28,327 bases of DNA from Rhodobacterales bacterium UBA5972 (GTDB lineage: Bacteria > Pseudomonadota > Alphaproteobacteria > Rhodobacterales > Rhodobacteraceae), in assembly GCA_002430125.1 (NCBI GenBank), contig DJBQ01000005.1, positions 1 to 28,327 on the forward strand, read 5' to 3'. Under the pieces are notes generated by a model. The model worked only from the letters and a program-made list of their open reading frames with translations, was not told where the DNA came from and did not search any database. Made by a program: the position numbers and the translations under genes. Numbering within the stretch: the stretch's first letter is position 1; each line of letters opens with the position of its first letter. Positions 9,691-17,823 of the stretch are shown in pieces.

Positions 9691-11085
9691 ATGAAATATA
9701 TCTCGACCCGCGGTCAGGCTCCGGTTCTGACATTTGAAGAGGCGATGCTGACCGGCCTTGCACGCGACGGCGGGCTTTATGTGCCGGAAAGCTGGCCGCA
9801 GATGCGCGCCGACGAAATCGCTGATCTGGCCGGGCGGCGGTATGAAGAGGTGGCGTTCCGCATCATGAAACCGTTTATCGGTGATACCTTCACCGAAGCT
9901 GAATTCCGCGATATCATTGACCGGGCCTATGCCGGATTTACGCATGAAGCGCGTTGCCCTTTGGTGCAAATCGGCGAGAACGATTTTCTGCTGGAATTGT
10001 TTCACGGGCCTACGCTGGCCTTCAAAGATGTGGCGATGCAACTGATCGGTCAGATGTTCGACGCCGCCCTGAAGCGCAGTGGCAAACGGGTGACGATTGT
10101 CGGGGCGACGTCCGGCGATACCGGATCCGCCGCGATTGAGGCCTTCAAGGGGCTGGACTCGGTGGATGTGTTCATCATGTATCCGCATGGCCGGGTGTCA
10201 GACGTGCAGCGCCGCCAGATGACAACACCAGACGCTGACAATGTGCATGCCTTGGCGGTGGATGGCGATTTTGACGATTGTCAGGCGCGTCTGAAGGATA
10301 TGTTCAACGATTTTGAGTTCCGCGATGCTGTCCGGTTGGCTGGCGTTAACTCGATCAACTGGGCGCGGGTTCTGGCGCAGGTGGTGTATTACTTTACCTC
10401 GGCAGTTTCGCTGGGCGCGCCTTATCGCAAGGTCAGTTTCACCGTGCCAACCGGAAATTTCGGTGATATTTTCGCAGCCTATGTCGCCCGCCGGATGGGG
10501 CTGCCGATTGATCGTCTGATCATCGCCACCAACCAGAACAACATCCTGCACCGGACGCTGGTGACCGGTGCGTATACCAAACAAGGGGTCACACCCTCGA
10601 TCAGCCCGTCGATGGATATTCAGGTCAGTTCGAACTTTGAACGGGCTTTGTTTGATGCCTACGACCGCGAAGGCGGGGCGGTCTCGCAATTGATGAACGA
10701 AATGGCCGCGACCGGTGGTTTCAAGCTCAGCCAAGGGGCGCTGGAACGTCTGCGGCTGGAATTTGATTCAGGTGATTGTTCCGAAGAAGAAACCGCCGCA
10801 GCGATTGCCACTGTGCGCAAAATGACCGGCGAGGTGGTCTGCCCGCATACCGCCGTCGGCATCAAAGTGGCGGCTGACAAGCGCGTCAGTGGCCGGGTGC
10901 CGATGATCACCCTGGCCACCGCACATCCGGCGAAATTCCCCGATGCTGTCGCGGCTGCCTGCGGCATCCGCCCGGAACTGCCGCAGCATATGGCAGATCT
11001 GTTTGACCGCCCTGAACGTGTCACGCGGGTTGCCAATGATCTGGGCGCGCTGAAAGATATCATCCTGAAAGGCATCAAAAATTGA
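9691..11085 (+). CDS. thrC: Threonine synthase
   Basis: PLP enzyme that converts O-phosphohomoserine to threonine. The N-terminus KYISTRG(Q)APVLTFEEAMLTGLARDGGLYVPE is diagnostic for the longer threonine synthase class. The PLP lysine lies in HGPTLAFKDVAMQ (K112 from this start). GATSGDTGSAAIEAFKG and TVPTGNFGDIFAAYVARRMG bind the cofactor phosphate. The 464-residue length is normal. ATG 9691 lies 17 bases after the surf1 stop. The stop overlaps the start of the M16 peptidase gene, so the two are likely co-transcribed. Confidence 0.96.
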   Translation: MKYISTRGQAPVLTFEEAMLTGLARDGGLYVPESWPQMRADEIADLAGRRYEEVAFRIMKPFIGDTFTEAEFRDIIDRAYAGFTHEARCPLVQIGENDFLLELFHGPTLAFKDVAMQLIGQMFDAALKRSGKRVTIVGATSGDTGSAAIEAFKGLDSVDVFIMYPHGRVSDVQRRQMTTPDADNVHALAVDGDFDDCQARLKDMFNDFEFRDAVRLAGVNSINWARVLAQVVYYFTSAVSLGAPYRKVSFTVPTGNFGDIFAAYVARRMGLPIDRLIIATNQNNILHRTLVTGAYTKQGVTPSISPSMDIQVSSNFERALFDAYDREGGAVSQLMNEMAATGGFKLSQGALERLRLEFDSGDCSEEETAAAIATVRKMTGEVVCPHTAVGIKVAADKRVSGRVPMITLATAHPAKFPDAVAAACGIRPELPQHMADLFDRPERVTRVANDLGALKDIILKGIKN

Positions 11086-12344
11086 CCGTTCAACTGCACA
11101 CATTGTCCAATGGTTTTCGCATTGTGACCGAACATATGCCGGGGCTGAAATCAGCCTCGATCGGGATCTGGGTCAATGCCGGAGGCCGGCACGAAACGCA
11201 GCAACAAAACGGCATCGCGCATTTTCTGGAGCATATGGCTTTTAAAGGCACGGCAAGGCGTTCAGCGCTGGAAATCGCCGAGGCGATCGAGGATGTGGGT
11301 GGCTATATCAATGCTTATACCAGCCGCGAGATGACCGCCTATTACGCGCGGGTTCTGCAAGACGACGTGCCTTTGGCGCTGGATGTGATCGCGGATATAC
11401 TGCTGAACCCGGCCTTTGATCCGCGCGAAATCGAAGTTGAACGTGGGGTTATCCTGCAGGAAATTGGCCAGGCTCTGGACACGCCAGACGACATCATCTT
11501 TGACTGGTTGCAGGAAGTCACCTATCCCGATCAACCGCTTGGCCGCACGATCTTGGGGCCAAGTGAACAGGTGTCGGCGTTTGGTGAAGATGACCTTCGC
11601 CAGTTCGTTCAGCAATATTACGGCCCCGAACAGATGATCCTGTCAGCTGCCGGTGCTGTCGATCACGACGCGATTGTCGCCGAGGCGGAAAAGCTGTTTG
11701 GCCATCTGGCGGCACGCACTGCACCGCTTGCGCCGGCTGGTTTGTTTCTGGGCGGCGAACATCGTGCCGTCAAACAACTGGAGCAGGCGCATTTCACGCT
11801 GGCACTGGAAGCACCGGGGTATCGGCACGACGCGATCTATACCAGCCAGATATATTCCATGGCTTTGGGCGGCGGAATGTCGTCGCGTCTGTTTCAGGAA
11901 GCGCGCGAAAAGCGCGGGCTGTGTTATACGATTTTTGCCTCGGCCGGGTCTTTTGCCGACACTGGCATGCTGACGATTTATGCCGGCACCAGTGGCGAGG
12001 ATGTCGCCGGATTGGCTGAACTCAGTATCGACGAAATCCGCCGTTCGGCTGACGATATGTCCGAGGCCGAAGTGGCGCGTGCGCGCACCCAACTGAAGGC
12101 CGGAATGCTGATGGGGCTGGAAAGCCCGTCGTCGCGCTGTGAACGGCTGGCGCGGATGGTGGCGATCTGGGATCGGGTGCCGACGCTGGAAGAAACCATC
12201 GCGCGGATTGAAGACGTCACTTTGACCAAAGTGACCGATTTCGCTGTCACCCTGTGTGCGGCTGAAAAGGCGGCAATGGCGCTTTATGGTCCGGTTGAAA
12301 AAACCCCTGAACTTGCTGCGTTAACCACACGTTTGGCCGCATGA
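11082..12344 (+). CDS. M16-family zinc peptidase (mitochondrial processing peptidase-like)
   Basis: Inverzincin peptidase of the M16B type, related to the beta subunit of mitochondrial processing peptidase. The inverted zinc motif HFLEHMAFKGT gives H47, E50 and H51. The family stretch ERGVILQEIGQALDTPDD carries the downstream acidic ligand. The C-terminal half has the glycine-rich ALGGGMSSRLFQEAREKRGLCYTI loop. It begins with TTG at 11082, overlapping the thrC stop by four bases, which supports coupling. Length is 420 residues, a full single-chain member. Next to thrC, this is a conserved pairing in Rhodobacterales as I recall it. Substrates are unknown. Confidence 0.92.
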   Translation: MTVQLHTLSNGFRIVTEHMPGLKSASIGIWVNAGGRHETQQQNGIAHFLEHMAFKGTARRSALEIAEAIEDVGGYINAYTSREMTAYYARVLQDDVPLALDVIADILLNPAFDPREIEVERGVILQEIGQALDTPDDIIFDWLQEVTYPDQPLGRTILGPSEQVSAFGEDDLRQFVQQYYGPEQMILSAAGAVDHDAIVAEAEKLFGHLAARTAPLAPAGLFLGGEHRAVKQLEQAHFTLALEAPGYRHDAIYTSQIYSMALGGGMSSRLFQEAREKRGLCYTIFASAGSFADTGMLTIYAGTSGEDVAGLAELSIDEIRRSADDMSEAEVARARTQLKAGMLMGLESPSSRCERLARMVAIWDRVPTLEETIARIEDVTLTKVTDFAVTLCAAEKAAMALYGPVEKTPELAALTTRLAA

Positions 12345-12928
12345 TTTTCAGCCGCCGCAAGCATATCGCGATTGAAACTGATCGTCTGACCCTGCGGCTG
12401 CCGAAATCTGGCGACCACAAAGCCTGGGCAGATTTGCGTCACACCTCGGCGGATTTCCTGCAACCATGGGAGCCGGTCTGGGCCAGGGATCACCTGGCAA
12501 AAAAGGCTTTTTCTAATAGGGTTTACGCGGCCCAACGCTCGGTTGAACTGGGGCAGGGGATGCCGCTGTTTCTGATCCGGCGGGACGATCAGCAGCTTGT
12601 CGGGGCGATTACACTGGATAATCTGCAACGCGGTCCGGCCCAGACCGGCACGCTGGGGTATTGGACCGGGCAGGAGTTTGCCCGCCAAGGCTATATGCGT
12701 GAGGCGGTGCTGGCGGTGGTGCATTATGCGTTCACCGAACTTGACCTCAGTCGCATTCAGGCGGGCTGTTTGCCGGAAAACAAAGCCTCGCGCGGGGTAC
12801 TGGAAAAGACGGGCTTCAAGTATGAGGGCGTGGCACAAAGCTATCTGCAAATCGCCGGGCGCTGGCGCACGCATGTTTTATACGCCAACCTGCGGGCTGA
12901 CCGGCGCGGGAAAACCGAGGCGGGCTAG
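12341..12928 (+). CDS. RimJ/RimL-type GNAT N-acetyltransferase
   Basis: GNAT acetyltransferase of the ribosomal-protein-alanine acetyltransferase type, using acetyl-CoA. The start IETDRLTLRLPKSGDHKAWADLR is typical of the family. The acetyl-CoA loop region is GYWTGQEFARQGYMREAVLAVVHYAF, followed by LDLSRIQAGCLPENKASRGVLEKTGFKYEG, the classic motif B and end strand. Length is 195 residues. It overlaps the peptidase stop codon by four bases (ATGA) and so ends the thrC operon. The actual substrate (RimJ-like S5 modification or another amine) cannot be read from the sequence. Confidence 0.88.
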   Translation: MIFSRRKHIAIETDRLTLRLPKSGDHKAWADLRHTSADFLQPWEPVWARDHLAKKAFSNRVYAAQRSVELGQGMPLFLIRRDDQQLVGAITLDNLQRGPAQTGTLGYWTGQEFARQGYMREAVLAVVHYAFTELDLSRIQAGCLPENKASRGVLEKTGFKYEGVAQSYLQIAGRWRTHVLYANLRADRRGKTEAG

Positions 12929-13088
12929 GCGGCGAAATTTGAACACGCACGGTCAATTTTGACTTTGGTCACAATCGCGCTAACTCGCGGCGGCCCCCGG
13001 TTCGTGTAGTTCCCAATACAACCGCTGTTTGCTGCCCTTTGGCGTGGCGGCACGAAACCGCCAAAGCTCTCGGAAGGGGTGCAGGTTG
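12929..13088. other. Intergenic stretch with no intact gene
   Basis: Gap after the acetyltransferase gene. It contains an imperfect inverted repeat (GGCGG / CCGCC around 13045-13062). On the minus strand there is an open stretch of about 40 codons reading ...GNLHPFRELWRFRAA..., ending at a TAG near 12980, with no good start codon. It could be a gene fragment or chance. Together with the pseudogene that follows, this makes a decayed region of about 500 bases. Confidence 0.4.
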
Positions 13089-13376
13089 CCACGGATTACG
13101 CCGGTTTTTTAGGCCATCGCGATGTGGTGACAATGAATTTTGCGCACGAAACCCACACCACCGCTGCCCTGAGCCGCGCATCCGTTACGTTCTGCAGGGC
13201 TGGAACCCTCGATCGTGATGCCGATGCATTGGTTCGGGGATTATACGCGTGATGCGTTTTTAGGTGTGACGTCGGATCAGTTTGTCATCGTGCGACCCGA
13301 TTCCGGTTTTATCGAGGCCAACTGGCGCAGCTTGCCGAAAAAGCCGACTGTCATGCTGTTGACACCGCGTTGGTTA
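13089..13376 (+). pseudogene. 3' remnant of an MBL-fold (UlaG-like) metal-dependent hydrolase
   Basis: The reading from about 13173 gives LEPSIVMPMHWFGDYTRD, then a variable part and SLPKKPTVMLLTPR. This matches my memory of the C-terminal end of UlaG-like metallo-beta-lactamase-fold hydrolases, where the MPMHWF histidine is a conserved metal ligand. The frame is closed by TGA at 13170. In another frame just upstream, LGHRDVVTMNFAHETHTT could be the preceding part of the fold, implying a frameshift. The N-terminal two thirds, with the HxHxDH motif, is absent. No start or ribosome binding site fits, so I call it a decayed gene. It lies directly before the FAD oxidase gene. Confidence 0.5.
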
Positions 13377-13446
13377 AAACCGCGTCTAAGTGACTTGAAT
13401 TCGCCCCTCAAGCGTGCTTCCTGATCGTGTAGCCAAGGAGCCGCCC

Positions 13447-14862
13447 GTGTTGAACCCCGTTTCCCAAGACCTGATTGACGCTTTGCGCGCAAGCCTGCCA
13501 GCGGCGTGTTTTCGCCCCATTGAACCCAGATATCTGGAGGAGCCGCGTGGGCGGTATATCGGGCAGGCCGGGGTGCTGCTGGCACCTGCGACGGTTGAAG
13601 ACGTCGCGCTGATTGTGCTGGCCTGCAACCGGTTCAAGGTCGGGATCGTGCCTTATGGCGGCGGCACCTCGCTGGTTGCCGGGCAGGTGATGGACGACGG
13701 GCCAGTGCCGGTTTTGCTGTCGCTGGAACGAATGAATAAGGTGCGTGACGTTGATGCGGAAAGCAACGTGATGATTGCCGAAGCCGGGGTGATTTTGGCG
13801 GATGTTCAGGCGTCTGCCAAGGTGGCGGATCGGCTGTTTCCACTGTCGCTTGCCTCGGAAGGGTCGTGCCGGATTGGCGGTAATCTGTCCACCAATGCAG
13901 GTGGAGTTCAGGTGCTGAGATACGGCAACGCGCGCGATTTGTGTCTGGGGCTTGAGGCGGTGTTGCCGGACGGTTCAATCTGGCACGGGCTCAGCCGGCT
14001 TCGCAAAGACAATACCGGGTATGATCTGCGCGACCTGTTGATCGGCGCTGAGGGCAGCCTTGGCATCATCACGGCGGCCAGCCTGAAACTGTTCCCGCGC
14101 CCGGACCGGCATGTCACTGCCTTTCTGGCAATCCGCGATCCGGCGGCGGCGCTGGAACTGTTGACCCAATGCCAAACAGCATTTGGCGGTATGGTGTCAG
14201 CGTTCGAGTTGATCCACCGGCAAGGGCTTGAATTCCTGACCGAAGTTTTGCCGCATATCCGCCAACCGTTTACGGACCCACCGGACTGGATGGTGTTGCT
14301 GGATCTGGGTGTCAGCGGCGAAAAAGGCGTCACTGCGCGGCTTGAGGGTCTGCTGGGGGTGGCTTTGGAAACTGGGATCGTGAAGGATGCGTTGATCGCG
14401 CAGAACGAACAGCAGCGGGCGGATTTCTGGGCGGTGCGTGAAACCATTCCCGAGGCAAACCGGCTGGTTGGCGCGATCTATTCGCATGATATATCGGTGC
14501 CGGTTGCGCGTATCCCGGAATTTATCCGCCGCGCTGACGCGCTGGTGGCCGGGATCACCACTGCGCGGATCAATTGTTTCGGGCATGTTGGCGATGGTAA
14601 CCTGCATTACAATGTCTATGCGCCAAAAGGGCAGGACAAACGCGCTTTTGGCGATGTCATTGAGGCGGTCAAAGACGCGGTTTATGATCTGGTGCATGAA
14701 CTGGGCGGGTCGTTTTCTGCCGAGCATGGCATCGGGCGGCTGAAAATCCCTGATCTGGTAAAATACGGCGACCCGGCGAAACTGGCAGCGATGCGCAGCA
14801 TCAAAGCGGCCCTTGATCCCAACGGCATCATGAACCCCGGAGCGGTGGTGCCGCCTGTCTGA
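13447..14862 (+). CDS. FAD-linked oxidase, GlcD/D-lactate dehydrogenase type
   Basis: VAO-fold FAD enzyme oxidising a 2-hydroxy acid (glycolate, D-lactate or a similar acid). The PCMH FAD-binding domain shows PYGGGTSLVAGQ, NLSTNAGGVQVLRYGNARDL and NTGYDLRDLLIGAEGSLGIIT. The C-terminal domain has the metal/substrate motif NCFGHVGDGNLHYNVYAP and the terminal SAEHGIGRLK. I start at GTG 13447, which has AAGGAG six bases upstream; the reading is open further back but without a binding site. Length is 471 residues. No GlcE or GlcF partner lies beside it, so it may be a stand-alone D-2-hydroxyacid dehydrogenase and not the GlcD of glycolate oxidase. Confidence 0.9.
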   Translation: MLNPVSQDLIDALRASLPAACFRPIEPRYLEEPRGRYIGQAGVLLAPATVEDVALIVLACNRFKVGIVPYGGGTSLVAGQVMDDGPVPVLLSLERMNKVRDVDAESNVMIAEAGVILADVQASAKVADRLFPLSLASEGSCRIGGNLSTNAGGVQVLRYGNARDLCLGLEAVLPDGSIWHGLSRLRKDNTGYDLRDLLIGAEGSLGIITAASLKLFPRPDRHVTAFLAIRDPAAALELLTQCQTAFGGMVSAFELIHRQGLEFLTEVLPHIRQPFTDPPDWMVLLDLGVSGEKGVTARLEGLLGVALETGIVKDALIAQNEQQRADFWAVRETIPEANRLVGAIYSHDISVPVARIPEFIRRADALVAGITTARINCFGHVGDGNLHYNVYAPKGQDKRAFGDVIEAVKDAVYDLVHELGGSFSAEHGIGRLKIPDLVKYGDPAKLAAMRSIKAALDPNGIMNPGAVVPPV

Positions 14863-14870
14863 AAAGTATG

Positions 14871-14951
14871 CGCCCCGCCTTGGGTAAGGCGGAGCGCAAA
14901 ATTCAGACTGGAGGTCTGTTTTGCAAGCAGTCAGGTCCCGTGGGGCGGGAC
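14871..14951 (+). other. Cluster of three hairpins after the FAD oxidase gene
   Basis: Three inverted repeats in 80 bases. The first is CCGCCTT-gggt-AAGGCGG (14875-14892), extended by CGC/GCG on the outside. The second is CAGAC-tggag-GTCTG (14904-14918), followed by TTTTGC. The third is GTCCCG-tgggg-CGGGAC (14935-14951). The second, with its T-run, or the first probably ends transcription of the oxidase gene. The stacked arrangement could also be a small structured RNA. The pairing is seen directly; the function is inferred. Confidence 0.5.
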
Positions 14952-15088
14952 AGCTAAGATTTACCCGCGATAGATTAGCAAATGGTTTACGGCGGCAAGA
15001 CAAGCACATAAATATACATCGGCTCATATCCGCGTGACCGACCCGCTTGGCGATTGACCACGGGCCTTGGCAAAGGCACTCTGGGATT

Positions 15089-15901
15089 ATGGACGCTGGA
15101 AACTTTATGCTGGATTGGATCGGACGGCAGCTTGCCAAGCGGCTGACCAAGGTTTCGCCGCGTTATAAGCCCTATACACCGTCTGATTATGCGACCCTCT
15201 GCGACACATTGCGCCCGGGCGATGTTTTGCTGATCGAGGGCAATCAGTTCGTGTCCGCCTCGATCAAATATCTGACCCAATCAACCTGGTCGCATGCGGC
15301 GTTTTTCATTGGCGATGCGTTGCCCGAACCCGCGGACGGCAGTGAACGCCCGCGCCTGATCGAGGTTAATCTGGGCGATGGCTGCGTGGCGACGCCGTTA
15401 TCAAGCTATCAGGATTTCAACACCCGGATTTGCCGCGCGGTTGGTCTGTCGGATGAGGATCGCCAACAGGTGGTGGATTTCATGCTGAGCAAAATCGGCA
15501 CCCGGTATGATTTGAAAAACATCGTTGATCTGCTCAGATATTTCCTGCCAACTCCGCCGGTGCCTGTGCGTTGGCGCCGCCGGATGATTGCCTTTGGATC
15601 GGGCGCGCCGACCAAGGCAATATGTTCGTCGCTGATCGCACAAGCGTTTCAATCCGTGCGCTATCCGATCCTGCCGGAAGTTACATTGGCACCGGGGCGA
15701 CCACATGCGGCGTCAGATCATTCCCGCCGGGAAATTCTGCATATCCGGCATTTTTCGCTGTTCGCACCGCGTGATTTTGACTTGTCACCGTACTTTCGCG
15801 TGGTCAAGCCGACCATCGAAAAAGGCTTTGATTATAAGGCGCTGACTTGGTCAGAGGATACAATTGGGCAAGATGCGTTGCGCATCAAGATAGGCGGTTA
15901 G
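15089..15901 (+). CDS. YiiX-like permuted papain-fold (NlpC/P60-type) hydrolase
   Basis: Predicted cysteine hydrolase of the circularly permuted NlpC/P60 class (YiiX/YebB-like), which cut amide or ester bonds in peptidoglycan peptides or lipids. The family order of catalytic features is present: RPGDVLL (residues 42-48), STWSHAAFFIGD with H69, LIEVN with E92, and the cysteine in KAICSSLIAQAF at C179. There is no clear signal peptide, so the location is uncertain. ATG 15089 is chosen because it is followed at once by the folded part. Length is 270 residues. It lies after the hairpin cluster and convergent with the VOC gene, so it is probably transcribed alone. Substrate unknown. Confidence 0.8.
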   Translation: MDAGNFMLDWIGRQLAKRLTKVSPRYKPYTPSDYATLCDTLRPGDVLLIEGNQFVSASIKYLTQSTWSHAAFFIGDALPEPADGSERPRLIEVNLGDGCVATPLSSYQDFNTRICRAVGLSDEDRQQVVDFMLSKIGTRYDLKNIVDLLRYFLPTPPVPVRWRRRMIAFGSGAPTKAICSSLIAQAFQSVRYPILPEVTLAPGRPHAASDHSRREILHIRHFSLFAPRDFDLSPYFRVVKPTIEKGFDYKALTWSEDTIGQDALRIKIGG

Positions 15902-15908
15902 GCCCCGG

Positions 15909-16256
15909 TCACGCCACAGACCAGACCGCCAGTTCATAACCGTCCGGATCGGTGAAGTGAAACCGTTGGCCGCCGGGAAAGGCGAATTGCGGTTTGGTGA
16001 TTGTGCCGCCCGCCGCCGCCACAGCCTTGGCCAGCGCGCTTAGGTCATTACCGTAAAGCACCACCAGCGGGCCGCCGGGATTGGGCGGTTTGGTAGCGTC
16101 AAAGCCGCCCTTCATGTGACCATCGGAAAACTCGCAATAGCCTGGGCCATAGTCGGTAAAGCTCCAGCCAAACGCGCCGCCATAAAACGCTTTGCTGCTG
16201 GCAGTATCGGCGACGCCGAATTCCACATAGTTGATGGTTTTGTCGATTTCGGCCAT
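15909..16256 (-). CDS. VOC-superfamily (glyoxalase/bleomycin-resistance-like) protein
   Basis: A 115-residue protein with the paired beta-alpha-beta-beta-beta modules of the vicinal oxygen chelate fold. NYVEFGVADTASSKAFYGGAFGWSF is the typical first module. PQFAFPGGQRFHFTDPDGYELAVWS is the second, ending with the metal-ligand glutamate of DPDGYELAVW. The ATG at 16256 starts directly at the first strand; upstream in-frame starts would add residues unlike the family. It ends 7 bases from the hydrolase gene. It may be a small-molecule lyase, isomerase or dioxygenase-like enzyme, and the specific activity cannot be told. Confidence 0.88.
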   Translation of the reverse strand: MAEIDKTINYVEFGVADTASSKAFYGGAFGWSFTDYGPGYCEFSDGHMKGGFDATKPPNPGGPLVVLYGNDLSALAKAVAAAGGTITKPQFAFPGGQRFHFTDPDGYELAVWSVA

Positions 16257-16401
16257 TGCGCGCCCCGGTTTGGTTGCGAAAAATCTAGCACCTGTGGGTA
16301 TCGCCGCGCAACTGTTGCGCGTGATTTCCGCCAATTGGCAAGCGCGTGCATTCGGTGTAACAACGCCCGCAAACACCTTATATCATGATCGGCCTGACCA
16401 G

Positions 16402-17724
16402 ATGACGACGACGCGCTTTGCCCCTTCCCCGACTGGCTATTTGCATGTTGGCAATCTCAGGACGGCTTTGTTCAACTATATGATCGCCCGCAAGGCTGGT
16501 GGGACGTTTATTCTGCGGCTCGATGATACCGATCAGGAACGCTCAAAACCCGAATATGCCGACGGGATCAAGGAAGATCTGGAATGGCTGGGGCTGACCT
16601 GGGACCGTGTTGAAACCCAAAGCACGCGGCTCGATCAATATGCGGCGGCGGCGGATCAATTGCGGGCGGCCAAGCGGTTTTACGAATGTTTTGAAACCCC
16701 GGTCGAGCTTGATCTGAAGCGCAAGAAACAACTGAATATGCACAAGCCACCGGTATACGACCGTTCGGCTTTGGCCTTGTCTGAGGCTGACAAAGACCGG
16801 TTGCGCAATGAGCGTAGTGGGCATTGGCGGTTTTTGCTGAACCAGACCCGGATCAACTGGACCGACGGCATTCTGGGTGATTTGTCGATTGATGCGGCCA
16901 GCCTGTCTGATCCGGTGCTGATCCGTGGGGACGGTCAGGTGCTTTATACGCTGGCCTCGGTGGTGGATGACGTGGAAATGGGGGTGACGCATGTGGTGCG
17001 CGGGTCAGATCACGTGACCAATACCGCCACGCAAATCCAGATTATCGAGGCTTTGGGTGGTGCCCTGCCGTCGTTTGCGCATCATTCGCTGTTGACCGGA
17101 CCGCAGGGGGAGGCTTTGTCAAAACGCCTTGGCACGCTGGCCTTGCGCGATTTGCGGGCAGCCGGGATCGAGCCGATGGCGTTGTTGTCCCTGCTGGCGC
17201 GGCTGGGATCAAGTGATCCGGTTGACCTGCGTTCATCGTTAAGCGAGTTGATAGAAGGTTTTGATCTGGCCCATTTCGGGGCCACGCCAACCAAGTTTGA
17301 TGTCGAGGATCTGAAGCCGCTGACGGCGAAATATGTTTCGGGCCTGTCGGCGGAAGACATGGCCGGGGCGATGGCGCAAGCTGGTGTCCCCAACGAAGTC
17401 GCGCCGGCGTTTTGGGCGGCTGTGCACGAGAATGTGGCGATCCGCAGTGATGTGGCGGTGTGGTGGGTGCTGTGTCGCGACGGGGCCGAGCCGTTGATTG
17501 CGGCGGAAGATGCCGGGTTTATTGCCGAGGCGATGGCTTTGCTGCCCACGGGCGCACTGGGCGAAACCGCTTGGGCGGATTGGACGAGCGCGGTGAAAGC
17601 GGCGACGGGGCGTAAGGGTAAGACGTTGTTTATGCCATTGCGCAAGGCATTGACCGGGATGGAGCATGGCCCGGATATGGGGCGGTTGCTGCCGTTACTT
17701 CGGGCGATCCGGGCGCGGCAATAA
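16402..17724 (+). CDS. gltX: Glutamyl-tRNA synthetase, short form
   Basis: Class I synthetase charging tRNA with glutamate. The N-terminus TRFAPSPTGYLHVGNLRTALFNYMIAR contains the HIGH-equivalent (HVGN). LRLDDTDQERS binds substrate. The KMSKS-equivalent is EALSKRLGTLALRDL. The first part of the anticodon-binding domain follows (FDLAHFGATPTKFDVEDLKPLTAKYV). At 440 residues it is shorter than E. coli GltX, and the Cys/His zinc cluster near residues 95-125 is absent (only one Cys, in YECF). Rhodobacterales often carry two GltX-like proteins, so this could be the second type, with relaxed tRNA-Gln or tRNA-Glu specificity. An upstream extension of the frame overlaps the divergent VOC gene and is rejected. 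Confidence 0.92.
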   Translation: MTTTRFAPSPTGYLHVGNLRTALFNYMIARKAGGTFILRLDDTDQERSKPEYADGIKEDLEWLGLTWDRVETQSTRLDQYAAAADQLRAAKRFYECFETPVELDLKRKKQLNMHKPPVYDRSALALSEADKDRLRNERSGHWRFLLNQTRINWTDGILGDLSIDAASLSDPVLIRGDGQVLYTLASVVDDVEMGVTHVVRGSDHVTNTATQIQIIEALGGALPSFAHHSLLTGPQGEALSKRLGTLALRDLRAAGIEPMALLSLLARLGSSDPVDLRSSLSELIEGFDLAHFGATPTKFDVEDLKPLTAKYVSGLSAEDMAGAMAQAGVPNEVAPAFWAAVHENVAIRSDVAVWWVLCRDGAEPLIAAEDAGFIAEAMALLPTGALGETAWADWTSAVKAATGRKGKTLFMPLRKALTGMEHGPDMGRLLPLLRAIRARQ

Positions 17725-17737
17725 TCAAGCTTGCGGA

Positions 17738-17761
17738 GGCGCCTGCGGCGCCGTTTCTTTT
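17738..17761 (+). terminator. Rho-independent terminator after gltX
   Basis: GGCGCC-tgc-GGCGCC stem followed by GTTTCTTTT, 14 bases after the gltX stop codon. A GC-rich six-base stem with a T-rich tail is the standard form. A second inverted repeat, GCGCC...GGCGC (about 17764-17780), follows and may serve the convergent gene on the other strand. Confidence 0.7.
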
Positions 17762-17771
17762 GAGCGCCACT

Positions 17772-17806
17772 GCGCGGCGCGGGGCCTTCGGCGAGGATAT
17801 TTGCAC
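17772..17806. repeat. Short intergenic repeat containing GCCTTCGGCGAG
   Basis: GCCTTCGGCGAGGATATTTG here is closely matched by the segment around 8921-8940, where GCCTTCGGCGAG is followed by AGTTTT. Both copies follow a GC-rich GCGCG/GCGAGG stretch just downstream of a plus-strand gene. Similar short intergenic repeats are common in Rhodobacteraceae genomes. Two copies are seen directly; the family is from memory. Confidence 0.4.
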
Positions 17807-17823
17807 CTTCTGAGATGGTGGGT

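Noticed and set aside
9685..10734. Minus-strand open frames opposite thrC
   Set aside because: Antisense shadows of a high-GC gene; no family motifs and no binding sites.
16231..16401. Upstream extension of the gltX frame
   Set aside because: It overlaps the divergent VOC gene, and the family N-terminus begins at 16402.
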